DNA from: Myxococcales bacterium
GTDB taxonomy: Bacteria > Myxococcota_A > Polyangia > Polyangiales > Ga0077539
DNA: 64,000 nucleotides
NCBI GenBank assembly: GCA_013298625.1
Contig: JAAFIF010000043.1
Location: forward strand, 1-64,000
Direction: 5' to 3'
The notes under the pieces are model-generated. The model did no database searches. It was not told the origin of the DNA and saw only the letters and a list, made by a program, of their open reading frames with translations. Both the position numbers and the translations under genes were made by a program. Positions 45,087 through 54,064 of the stretch are shown in pieces. Numbering within the stretch: position 1 is the stretch's first letter; each line of letters opens with the position of its first letter.

Positions 45087-45905
45087 ATGGACGCAGCCTC
45101 GATCGCCAGGTCGCTCGCCAGCTTCGCAGCCGTCTACGCAGCGATTTGCGGGGTCGCGTGCGCGGCGCACCGATCGCGGCTCTACCCGGCTCCGCCCCGC
45201 GAAGAGCCGCCGCGAGGCGATGGAATCGAGTGGGTTCGCGGCCGCGACGCGACGGGCGAGACGTTCGCGCTCTGCGCCTTCGCCGCCGGAACCGACGCGC
45301 GGACCATCGTGCACTTTCACGGCAACGGCGAGCAGGTCGCTTGGCAGGCGCGGTTCGCGCGCGAAGCGCAGCGCGCGGGCATCGGATACTGCGCCGTCGA
45401 GTACCCTGGCTACGGCGTGCTTTCGCAACGCGCGACGACCGAGCGCGCGATCTACGACGCGGCCGAGAGCGTGCTGCAGCAGCTCGCGGCGCGCGGCATC
45501 GCGGGGGACCGACTGACCCTGAGCGGCCAATCGCTGGGCACTGGAGTCGCGACGGAAATGGCGCGGCGAGGGCACGGCTCGCGGCTGATCTTGCTGTCTC
45601 CGTACACGTCGATCGTCGAGGTCGCGCAGCGAATCGTGAGGGTGCTCCCGGCGTCGTGGATCGTGCGCGACCGGTTCGACACGCGCTCGAAGGCGGCGTC
45701 CATCACGATGCCGGTGCTGATCGTGCACGGGACGCTCGACACGTTGATCCCCGTCGAGATGGGGCGGCAGCTGGCGCGAACGTTTCCCAACGCGAGGATG
45801 GTCGAGCTCGCGCAGCGCGGGCACAACGACCTGTTTGCAGAGAGCGAGCGGCCCGTGTGGCCGATGATGCTCGAGTTTGCACGAGGCCGAGCGACGGTGC
45901 GCTGA
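45087..45905 (+). CDS. Membrane-anchored alpha/beta-hydrolase (BEM46/ABHD17-like)
   Basis: 272 residues. N-terminal hydrophobic segment (SLASFAAVYAAICGVACAA) gives a membrane anchor or lipoprotein signal. Hydrolase features: IVHFHGNGEQVAWQ, YPGYGVLSQRATTE, nucleophile GQSLGTGVATEMA, acid in IVHGTLDTLIPVEMG and His in LAQRGHNDLF, a full Ser-Asp-His triad in the order of BEM46/FAM108 (ABHD17) proteins, whose mammalian members depalmitoylate membrane proteins. Substrate here unknown. Starts 49 nt after the LysM gene and converges on the SctV-like gene; TGAGCGCCCTCA covers the two stops. Confidence 0.85.
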   Translation: MDAASIARSLASFAAVYAAICGVACAAHRSRLYPAPPREEPPRGDGIEWVRGRDATGETFALCAFAAGTDARTIVHFHGNGEQVAWQARFAREAQRAGIGYCAVEYPGYGVLSQRATTERAIYDAAESVLQQLAARGIAGDRLTLSGQSLGTGVATEMARRGHGSRLILLSPYTSIVEVAQRIVRVLPASWIVRDRFDTRSKAASITMPVLIVHGTLDTLIPVEMGRQLARTFPNARMVELAQRGHNDLFAESERPVWPMMLEFARGRATVR

Positions 45906-45911
45906 GCGCCC

Positions 45912-48038
45912 TCAGGGTCCGATCGCGCCCAGAGGATCGAGCACGACGCCCGCTTCGAGCTCGCTGTGCGCCATCACGCGCAGGTCGGGCACCGCGCCGT
46001 TGAGCAGCACCCACACGAAGCGCCGAATGTCGGGGTCACACAACACCACCGCGCCCGGCTCGAGCTTGAGCCGCGCGTTCTCGACGATGTCGCGCGAGAG
46101 GTCTGGCGGAAGCCGCAGAAACGCTCCCCCCGCGGTGCGAGAGACGGACTCGCGAATCACCTCGCTGAGGTCTGGCGAGAGAAACCACACCGCCGCGCGG
46201 TTCTTCGGCGCGATCTCGTAGGACAAGTGCCGTCGCAGCGCGAGCCGCGCGAGGTCCGTGAGCACGATCGGGTCTTTTTCTCCTGCTGCGTAGGGCGCGA
46301 GGCCTTCGAGGATCTCTCGCAGCGGACGAATCGAGACGTGCTCTTCGACGAGGCGGCGAAGGACCTCCGCGAGCAGCGGAACGCTCAGCGGCTTGGGCAC
46401 GAGGTTGCGCACGAGCGCGGGATGCGATTGCTCGAGGCCGTCGAGCAGCGTTTGGGTCTCTTGGATTCCGACGAACTGGGGAGCGGTCTTGCGCAGCGCG
46501 TGGCGAAGCGCGACCGCGACGATTTCTTCCGCAGAAAACGACGCGATCCCGTCGCGCTCGAGCAGCGCCGCGGACTCGGCCGAGACCCACGCGCCCGGAG
46601 ACTGCCGCGCGGGGTGCTGCCCTTCGACGTGCGGGATCGAGCGCTCTTCGAGCGCGCGCGGGTGAGCGGCGACGAAGCGCATCTCCGGCGGAAACGTGAG
46701 CTCCGCCGCCGGCAGCTCGTGCACGCGGACGACGACCTCGCGCTCGTCGAGCTCGGGCGAGACGCGAACGCGAACGCCGGGAATCGCCACGCCGAGCTCG
46801 CGAAACATCGCGTCGCGCACGGTGGGGACGATCTGTCGAATGGGCGCGTCCTCGTTGCCCTTCGCGTCGACGAGCGCGCTGTGCGCCGCGCCGACTTCGA
46901 TTTCGACCGGGGTGAGCACCGGGCGAAGCAGCTCCTTCTCGCGATCGCCGCCGCCCGCGGCGCGCGCGGCGCCGGGCTGCGCAGGGGCCGCGCCGACGAT
47001 GTCCGTCGATCGAGCGCGCTTGCGCTCGGACTGGATCACCGCGCGCGCGACGAGGCCGAGGCCGATCGAAATCGTGAAGAACGGGATCGCAGGCATCCCA
47101 GGCGTGAGCCCGAAGAGCGCGAGCAGGCCCGCGGCGATGAGCAAGGCGCGGGGCTGTCCGATGATTTGCCGGGCGATTTCGCCGCCGAGGGACTGATCGG
47201 GCTCTTCGCTCGCGACGCGGGTCACGAGGATGCCTGCGGCGGTCGAGACGACCAGCGCTGGGATTTGCGCGACGAGGCCCTCGCCGATGGTCATGAGGCC
47301 GTAGGTGCGCAGCGCGTCGTTGGCAGCCATCCCGCGCTGGCCCACGCCGATCGCGAGTCCGCCGAGGATGTTGACCAACGTGATGACGATGCCAGCGATG
47401 GCGTCGCCCTTCACGAATTTCATCGCGCCGTCCATCGCGCCGTAGAACGAGCTCTCGCGGGCGAGGCCGCGGCGGCGGCGACGTGCTTCTGCCTGGTCGA
47501 TCGCGCCTGCGCGAAGCTCGGCGTCGATGGCCATTTGTTTTCCGGGCATCGCGTCGAGGGTGAACCTGGCGCTCACCTCCGCGACGCGCTCGCTGCCCTT
47601 CGCGATGACCAGAAACTGAACGAGCGTGAGGATGGCGAAGACCACCGCGCCGACGACGTAGTTTCCGCCGACGACGAACTTACCAAACGCGCGGATCAGC
47701 TCTCCGCCATCGCCTCGGCCCAGAATGTTTCGCGTGGCGGCGATGTCGAGCGAGAGCCGGTAGAGCGTCGTCACCAGCAGGATCGTCGGAAACGACGCGA
47801 TCGCGAGCGCGTCGGCCACGAACAGGGCCACCAGAAGCAGCACGATGGACAGAGAGATGTTGAGCGCGAGCAGCGTGTCGAGCACCGCGAGCGGAATCGG
47901 GACCATCATCGTCCCCACGATCGCCACCACGAGCGTAGCGAGCGCGGCGTCGGCCCATCCCTTGCGGCGCGTCGCGTCGCTCGAAGCCGAGCGGCTCACG
48001 TCCGCCCCCGTTCGCTGGCAGTCGGCCCGATCGCGCAC
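45912..48038 (-). CDS. SctV-type export gate (FHIPEP family)
   Basis: 708 residues from the GTG at 48038; GTG 47999 would also suit. Family of the inner-membrane gate of type III secretion and flagella. Eight or so hydrophobic helices cover residues 30-345. The FHIPEP signature region is FPTILLVTTLYRLSLDIAAT (83-102), then RFTLDAMPGKQMAIDAELRA and YGAMDGAMKFVKGDAIAGIV. The latter block is closer to SctV than to FlhA as I know them. The cytoplasmic export-gate domain (360-708) is complete. No other sct, fli or flh gene lies in the window, so it is solitary here. Divergent from the giant TPR gene (about 210 bp between starts). Confidence 0.9.
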   Translation of the reverse strand: MRDRADCQRTGADVSRSASSDATRRKGWADAALATLVVAIVGTMMVPIPLAVLDTLLALNISLSIVLLLVALFVADALAIASFPTILLVTTLYRLSLDIAATRNILGRGDGGELIRAFGKFVVGGNYVVGAVVFAILTLVQFLVIAKGSERVAEVSARFTLDAMPGKQMAIDAELRAGAIDQAEARRRRRGLARESSFYGAMDGAMKFVKGDAIAGIVITLVNILGGLAIGVGQRGMAANDALRTYGLMTIGEGLVAQIPALVVSTAAGILVTRVASEEPDQSLGGEIARQIIGQPRALLIAAGLLALFGLTPGMPAIPFFTISIGLGLVARAVIQSERKRARSTDIVGAAPAQPGAARAAGGGDREKELLRPVLTPVEIEVGAAHSALVDAKGNEDAPIRQIVPTVRDAMFRELGVAIPGVRVRVSPELDEREVVVRVHELPAAELTFPPEMRFVAAHPRALEERSIPHVEGQHPARQSPGAWVSAESAALLERDGIASFSAEEIVAVALRHALRKTAPQFVGIQETQTLLDGLEQSHPALVRNLVPKPLSVPLLAEVLRRLVEEHVSIRPLREILEGLAPYAAGEKDPIVLTDLARLALRRHLSYEIAPKNRAAVWFLSPDLSEVIRESVSRTAGGAFLRLPPDLSRDIVENARLKLEPGAVVLCDPDIRRFVWVLLNGAVPDLRVMAHSELEAGVVLDPLGAIGP

Positions 48039-48252
48039 TGCTCACCGGCCGCGCGGCGCCCCGTCCATCGGTCATCCATGATCTTTCGAGTCGGGGACTC
48101 TACCGGTGATTCTGCGCGGCGCGAATGGCTAGAAATAGCGGTCCGCCGCCGCGCTCGTGATACCGTCCCGCCCCGGAGCGCCGCTCTTTTCGGAGCGTCG
48201 TCGCGCGGTTGGCAGCGCGACGCGACGCCGAAGGGGCCGCGAACGACCCGCG

Positions 48253-51200
48253 ATGCTCGACCCCGCAGTGCAACCGTACTACCAGCGCCTCACGCAAAAT
48301 CCCGACGATGCCGAGGCGCTCGCCGTCCTGTGGCAATGGTTTGGAGAGCGCGGACAGCTCCAGCAGCTCGCGCAGATCGTCGAGCAAGTCGCCGAGCGGC
48401 GGCTCGATCCTGCGTCCGCCGCGGACTTGTTCTTTCGCGCCGGGCAGCTGTGGGAGATCAACCTTCGACGCCCCGACCGCGCCGCGCCCAACTACCGAAA
48501 GGCGTACGAGCGCGACCCGAACAACCTCGGCGCCATCCACGCGGCGCGCGAGCTCTACCTCGCCGCCAACAACTTCAAGAACGCCGCGACGCTCTACGAG
48601 AAAGAGCTCGCCGTCACCGCAGAGTCCGGTCGACGGGTCGAGCTCGCGCGAGGGCTCGCCGACGCCCGCGCGCGGCTCAACGACCCAACCGGCCAGGCCG
48701 CGGCGCTCGAAGAGGTCATCCGCCTGCAGCCCGAGGACTTCCAGTCGATGCACCAGCTCGCGGAGGCGTACCGCGCGCGCGCGCAGGGCCCCGGCGGCGG
48801 CGTCGACGACCTCATGCGCGCCTCGACGCTGCTGACGACCATCGCGCACGCGCTCGGCGGCGAGCACCTGGTTCCGTACTGCGAGGCGTCGCTCGACGCG
48901 TGGGCAGGCGACGAGAGCGCCTTCTCGACGCTGCGCGATCATCACATTCAGCAGGGTTCGTTCGCGGAGTTCGCAGGGCGCGAAATCGCGTTCATCGCGG
49001 CCAACCCCGACAGCGCCCTCGTCGCGCAGGTGCGCCGAGACCTCGCGGGCCTCTACTCCAGCGCCGGCCAGTTCGACGACGCCATCGAGGCGCTCGCGCC
49101 GCTCGCCGAGACAGACCCCGCGGCGCTGCGCGAGCTCGCCGACCTCTACGGCGCTGCCGGCCGCATCACAGAGCGCGTGGCGATCGTTTCGCAGCTGCCC
49201 GCGGCGACCGACCCCTCGCAGCGGCTGCACGACCTGCGCGAAATGGCGGCGGTGTACGGGCAACAAGGGGACCGTCACACGATGTTCTCGGCGCTTCGCG
49301 AGGTGCTCGCGCTCGAGCCGGCGGACCCCGAGGCGCTCTCGATCGTCGAGCACGAGCTGCGCACCACCAATCAATGGGCAGAGCTGCGCGCCATGCTGTA
49401 CTCCGCAGCGAGAGCTCCGGGCGTCGATGGCGATCAACGGCTCGTTTGGCTGCGGGACATCGCCTCGTTCAGCGAGAGCAACCTCGGCGACCCGGCGGGC
49501 GCCGTCGAAGCCTGGCGCGCGGTGCTCACCACGAGCCCCGACGATGCTGAAGCCAACGACGCGCTCGAGCGCTTGCTCGAAGCGCAAGAGCGCTGGGACG
49601 ACCTGGCGCGATGGATCGACAAGCGCGCCGAGCGCGAGGCGGATCCCTCTGCCCGCGTCAGCGCGTACTTTCGCCTCGCCAACCTGCAGCGCGATCGACG
49701 CGGCGACGCGGCGGGCGAGGCGGACGCGCTGCACCAGGTGTGGAGCGACGACCCGTCCAATGACGAGATCGCGCTGCGGCTCGTCGACGCTCGCAAGCGA
49801 TCGGGCGCGATGGACGCCGCCGCCGATGTGCTGCGTCACCGCGCCGAGAGCGCCGCGCCCGACGCCGTTGTGCTTCGCTACACCGAGCTCGCCGAGCACT
49901 ACGTCTCGATGGACGCCCTCGACGAGGCGCTCGGCGCCTGGCAGCAGGTGTGCGTCAACGACCCCGAGCACGCAGGCGCGTGGGAGTCGATCGAGACGCT
50001 CCTCGAGCGCACGGGTCGCCACGACCTCTTGCTCGAGACGCTGATCGCGCACGCCGAAGGGCCCGCGGCAGGAAGCAAGCCCGCGCGGCTCTTCGCCCGC
50101 GCCGCAGAGATCGCGCGGCTGCTCGGCGACGTCCGCACGTCCATCGCCCAGGCCGAGCGCGCGCTCGAGCTCGAGCCGAGCGACGAGAGCTCAGCGGCGC
50201 TGCTCGGCGACGCGCTCGAAGCCGCGGGGGAAGAAGAGCGGCTGCTCGAGCTGCTGCGCTCGCGGGTCGGCCGCGCGCCGGACGGCGAGCCGAAGATCGA
50301 GACGCTGCGACGCCTGGGACGCGCGCTCAGCCGCACGGACCGCGACGCAGCGAAGCAGAGCTGGGACGAGCTTCGCGCGGTCGCTCAGCGCGTGCGCGGC
50401 CGAGACGACGTCGAGGCGCTCGAGGCGCTGGCGGGATTCGCCGAGCTCGAAGGCGACGAAGAGCGACTCGCGACGCTGCTCGACGAGGCGCAGCAGGCCG
50501 CGGTCGACGAGCCCTCGCGCCGGCGAGAGATCCTCACCCGACGCGCCGAGCTGCTCGAGCAATCGCTCTCGCGACCGGACGAAGCGCTGGCCGCGCTCAG
50601 GCTCGCGGCCGAACAGGTCGAACCCGACAGCGCGCTCGCGTGGGCCGCGCTCGCCGCTGCGGCGAAGCGCCAGAATCACCCCGACCTCGCCGCGGACGCG
50701 CTCGAAAAGCAAGCGGCCCTCATCGAAGACGACGAGCAGCGCGCCGCCGTCGCAGCGCAGCTCGCCGAGGTGTGCGAGCGCGAGCTCGACGATCGCAAGC
50801 GCACGATCCGCGCGCTCGAGTTGCAGTACGACGCAGACCCGACGGAGTACTCCGTGGTCGAGCGCTTGCTGCGCCTCAACGAGCAAGAAGAGCGCTGGGA
50901 CGAGGTGCTCAAGCACATGACCGTGCTCAGCGAGGTCGAGGGCGACGAAGACGAGCTCGCCAAGAGCACGCTTCGGATGGCCGAAATCGCCGAGGCGAAG
51001 CTCGGCGACGGCGCGAAGGCCTTCGAGATCCTCGCCAGCGCATCCCGCAACGGCGACGAAGGGGCGTTCGACGCAGCCCGCGCGGTCTCCGAGCGCGCTG
51101 GCCTGCACAAGGAGTTCGCCGCGCTGCTCGATGAGCGCGCGCACAAGTGCTCGGGCGCGCGCCGAAGCGAGCTGCTGCTCGAGCTCTCGACGCTGAGCGA

Positions 51201-53139
51201 AGGGCCGCTGCGGGACCGCAAGCGCGCCATCGACGCAGCGCTCAAGGCCGTCATCGCCGCGCCCGCGAGCGACGCCGCGCTCGACCGCTTCGACGCCCTC
51301 GCCCGGCCCGCGCGGGCGGTCGAGCTCGCCACGCAGGCGTACGCCGCGGTGCTCGCCGGCCGTGACGGCAGCGCCGCCATTCGCGACGCGGCCCTCCGCG
51401 GCAGCAAGGTGCTCGAGTCCATCGGCGCCGCCTCGGGCGCGCTCGACCTCGTGCTCGGCGCGCAAGGGCGCGCGGCGGCGGAGGACGCGCTGCTCGACGA
51501 GGTCGAACGCCTCGCGCCCCTCGCCGGTCGCGGCGAAGAGCTCTTCATCGCCTTCGACCGGCGCCGCAACAACAGCAAGGACGAGCGCGAGCGCTTCGAG
51601 CTCATCTTGCGGGCCGCGAAGGCCGCGCTCGTCGGTCTCAACGACCTCGAGACGGCCAACAACTATCTTCGTCAAGCCCTCTCGCAGGCGGCCAGCGCCA
51701 AGAGCGTCGACGCGGCGCGACTCGCGCGCATCGTGCAGGTCGCGCGGCAAGCAGACGAAGCGCGACCGGACGCGAACATGCGCTCGACGCTCGTCGAGCT
51801 GCTCGCCAACGTCGCGAAGGACAACGACGAGGACGAGCCGAAGCTCGCCGCCATGCTTCAGCGCTTCGCCGGCGAGATCTGCGCGCAAGACCTCTCGCTG
51901 CCCGACCACGCTTGGATGCTCTTCGCGCGATCGCTGGAGCTCTGGCCCGCTGACCACGAGACCTCGAAGCGCATCGAGCTGCTCGCCGAGTCCGTCGGCC
52001 GACTGCCAGAGCTCGTCGACCAGTACGAGAAGGTCATCGACGACGCGTACGAGGCCGAGACCGCGCGGTTCTATCAAGCGCGAAGGGCGTTCTTGCTCGG
52101 CGACAAGCTCGGCCGCGTCGACGAGTCGATCGAGGCGCTTCGCCAGCTCGTCGAGATCGCCCCCAAAGACCTCGACGCCCTGCACTTGCTGCAAGACACG
52201 CTCAGCCACCACGGGCGACACCAAGACCTGCTCATGGCGCTCGAGCGCGAGCTGGAGGTCGGAGCCACGGACAAGGCCTCGGTGTACCGCAGCATCGCGC
52301 GGGTGTGGGACCAGCAGCTGCGCAACGCGTTCGAGGCGAAGGACGCGTGGAAGCGCGTGCTCAAGTTCGCGCCCGACGACGACGAAGCCCGCGCTGCGCT
52401 CGAGCGGCTCGAGAAGAAGAAGAAGTCCGTCGACGACGACGACGACGCCCTGTCTCAACCCGCGCCCGCGCCGATCGCCCCCGCGCCGCGCGTGCAGCTC
52501 GCGCGCACGCCGATCGCCGCGCCGGTCGAAGAGATCGACGAGATCGACAGCGGAGACATCTCGGACTCGACCTCGGCGCGCATCGTCGCGCCGCCGCCGA
52601 GCGCAGACGACGAGCTCGCTGAGGACCTGCCCATCAACACGGGTGAGCTCATGGCGCCCGAAGCAGAGGACCTCGATTTGGCGACCGGCGCGATCGAAGC
52701 GCCGCCGCCCTCGCCGTTCGACGACGAAGAAGCGTCCGCGCTCTCGACCGGCGAATACCAGGTCGGCGACGACAACGACCCCATCGAAGAGGCCGACGAG
52801 CTCGCGCCGATCGAAGCAGCGCAAGCCGAGTCGATCGAGCCTGCGGACGCGGCGATCGAAGAGCCGTCGCCCGACGCGATGAGCGCCCTCGACGCCCTCG
52901 AAGCAGCGGACGAAATCGAGTCCACCGGCGACTACGCAGCCGCCCCAGCCGAAGACGACGGCGTCGAAGACAACCGCGGCGAGTCGACGATGGCCGTAGA
53001 CACCTCGGCGTTCGCCGAAGAGAGCGACGAAGACTCGCTCGACTCGCTCGCGCAAATGGTCGCGCCGCCGAGGCTGTCGACTCCGCCGACACCGCCGCCT
53101 TCGTTCAAACCTCCGCCCTTTCCCCCGCGCAAGCCATGA
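48253..53139 (+). CDS. Giant TPR-repeat protein with acidic/Pro-rich C-terminus
   Basis: 1628 residues from the ATG at 48253; upstream in-frame ATG 48157 would add a basic stretch without signal features. No signal or membrane segment, so cytoplasmic unless exported otherwise. Residues 1-1390 are an almost unbroken alpha-solenoid of TPR-like helix pairs of 34-40 residues (for example AGQLWEINLRRPDRAAPNYR, AAVYGQQGDRHTMFSALREV, LWELDP-type ends such as ALELEPSDESSAALLGDALE). From 1390 a Lys cluster and five Asp lead into about 230 residues of low-complexity Glu/Asp/Pro/Ala with serines, ending PPPSFKPPPFPPRKP. Overlaps the next gene by 4 bp. Scaffold role inferred. Confidence 0.88.
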   Translation: MLDPAVQPYYQRLTQNPDDAEALAVLWQWFGERGQLQQLAQIVEQVAERRLDPASAADLFFRAGQLWEINLRRPDRAAPNYRKAYERDPNNLGAIHAARELYLAANNFKNAATLYEKELAVTAESGRRVELARGLADARARLNDPTGQAAALEEVIRLQPEDFQSMHQLAEAYRARAQGPGGGVDDLMRASTLLTTIAHALGGEHLVPYCEASLDAWAGDESAFSTLRDHHIQQGSFAEFAGREIAFIAANPDSALVAQVRRDLAGLYSSAGQFDDAIEALAPLAETDPAALRELADLYGAAGRITERVAIVSQLPAATDPSQRLHDLREMAAVYGQQGDRHTMFSALREVLALEPADPEALSIVEHELRTTNQWAELRAMLYSAARAPGVDGDQRLVWLRDIASFSESNLGDPAGAVEAWRAVLTTSPDDAEANDALERLLEAQERWDDLARWIDKRAEREADPSARVSAYFRLANLQRDRRGDAAGEADALHQVWSDDPSNDEIALRLVDARKRSGAMDAAADVLRHRAESAAPDAVVLRYTELAEHYVSMDALDEALGAWQQVCVNDPEHAGAWESIETLLERTGRHDLLLETLIAHAEGPAAGSKPARLFARAAEIARLLGDVRTSIAQAERALELEPSDESSAALLGDALEAAGEEERLLELLRSRVGRAPDGEPKIETLRRLGRALSRTDRDAAKQSWDELRAVAQRVRGRDDVEALEALAGFAELEGDEERLATLLDEAQQAAVDEPSRRREILTRRAELLEQSLSRPDEALAALRLAAEQVEPDSALAWAALAAAAKRQNHPDLAADALEKQAALIEDDEQRAAVAAQLAEVCERELDDRKRTIRALELQYDADPTEYSVVERLLRLNEQEERWDEVLKHMTVLSEVEGDEDELAKSTLRMAEIAEAKLGDGAKAFEILASASRNGDEGAFDAARAVSERAGLHKEFAALLDERAHKCSGARRSELLLELSTLSEGPLRDRKRAIDAALKAVIAAPASDAALDRFDALARPARAVELATQAYAAVLAGRDGSAAIRDAALRGSKVLESIGAASGALDLVLGAQGRAAAEDALLDEVERLAPLAGRGEELFIAFDRRRNNSKDERERFELILRAAKAALVGLNDLETANNYLRQALSQAASAKSVDAARLARIVQVARQADEARPDANMRSTLVELLANVAKDNDEDEPKLAAMLQRFAGEICAQDLSLPDHAWMLFARSLELWPADHETSKRIELLAESVGRLPELVDQYEKVIDDAYEAETARFYQARRAFLLGDKLGRVDESIEALRQLVEIAPKDLDALHLLQDTLSHHGRHQDLLMALERELEVGATDKASVYRSIARVWDQQLRNAFEAKDAWKRVLKFAPDDDEARAALERLEKKKKSVDDDDDALSQPAPAPIAPAPRVQLARTPIAAPVEEIDEIDSGDISDSTSARIVAPPPSADDELAEDLPINTGELMAPEAEDLDLATGAIEAPPPSPFDDEEASALSTGEYQVGDDNDPIEEADELAPIEAAQAESIEPADAAIEEPSPDAMSALDALEAADEIESTGDYAAAPAEDDGVEDNRGESTMAVDTSAFAEESDEDSLDSLAQMVAPPRLSTPPTPPPSFKPPPFPPRKP

Positions 53140-54056
53140 GCCACGCAAGCAGACCTACGACGCTCACGCTGATCGCGATCGCGACGTGTGCGACGCTGAC
53201 CTCGATGGACGCCGCTGCGCAGACGCGGCGCCGAACGCCCCCCAATCGCCAAGGAACGGCGACCCCCGCGCAGACGCCAGCGCAAGCGCCAGTCGCGCCG
53301 CAGCCGAGCCTCGATGAAGCGCCGGACGACGCCCCGACCGGCGGCGCCGATGCGGACGCGCTCGTGCAAGCCGTGCAAGCCGCGGCGCTCGCGGACTCCG
53401 CAGACGGCGCGCGGTCGATCGCGCGGCTGCTGATGGTGGGGATCCCCCCGCGCGCAGCGGCGTCGGCGCTCGACGCGCTCGGCGTGCTCGGGTTGCCCGA
53501 GGGAGCGCCGGCGGTCCTGCGGTTTCTCGACCACCGCCGGGCCACGCTTCGGCGACACGCGGTCGCCGCGGCGCAAGCGATCCACACGCCCGAGCTCGTG
53601 GCCGCGCTCGCCGCCAAGCTCGGCGACAGCGACGAGCGCGTGCGCGTCGAGGCCGCGACGGCGCTCGCCGAAGTGGGCGCCCTGCGCGAGGTTCCGCAGG
53701 CGTTTGCTGCGTTCGAGCGCGACGTCGACGCGATGCAAGGCGCGCGCGGGTCAGCGCTCGCGCACGAGCTCGCGAAGCTCATCGCCCGCGCTGGCACCCA
53801 AGAGCACGTCACGCGCCTGCTCGGTTTCTTGCGGCGCGCGCCCCTCGAGACCATGAGCGACGCGCTCACGATCGCCGTGCGGCGCGCGGACATCCCCGAC
53901 CCGATCAAGGTCCGCATCGTCAACGACGTGGGAAACCTCGCTACGCCGGGCGTCCGCGCTTTTCTCACGGGCATCGCCGACGCTCCGCGCGAGTGCGGCG
54001 CCGCCGCGAGCCGCGCCGCGCGCACGGCGGCCGATCGCATCTCCGCGAGCGAGTGA
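53136..54056 (+). CDS. Exported HEAT-repeat protein
   Basis: 306 residues; ATG at 53136 overlaps the TPR gene stop (ATGA). Signal peptide ending near MDAAAQ, Pro/Thr/Gln linker to residue 75, then six or so HEAT units: ALDALGVLGLPEGAPAVLRF, HAVAAAQAIHTPELVAALAA, RVEAATALAEVGALREVPQA. This is the periplasmic companion of the next gene, which also has HEAT units. Probably a docking platform; no catalytic residues. Confidence 0.8.
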   Translation: MSHASRPTTLTLIAIATCATLTSMDAAAQTRRRTPPNRQGTATPAQTPAQAPVAPQPSLDEAPDDAPTGGADADALVQAVQAAALADSADGARSIARLLMVGIPPRAAASALDALGVLGLPEGAPAVLRFLDHRRATLRRHAVAAAQAIHTPELVAALAAKLGDSDERVRVEAATALAEVGALREVPQAFAAFERDVDAMQGARGSALAHELAKLIARAGTQEHVTRLLGFLRRAPLETMSDALTIAVRRADIPDPIKVRIVNDVGNLATPGVRAFLTGIADAPRECGAAASRAARTAADRISASE

Positions 54057-54064
54057 CCTCCCCG

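Noticed and set aside
45966..49550. 1194-codon plus-strand open frame
   Set aside because: Antisense to the SctV-type gene and then out of frame with the giant TPR gene; composition is Arg/Glu/Ala noise.
48253..53139. Naming the TPR protein after gliding-motility proteins such as AgmU/GltD or AgmK
   Set aside because: TPR repeats alone are too general, and no other gliding genes are identifiable nearby.
50191..53148. 985-codon minus-strand open frame
   Set aside because: Antisense of the TPR gene; Arg/Val/Glu-rich without any recognisable module.
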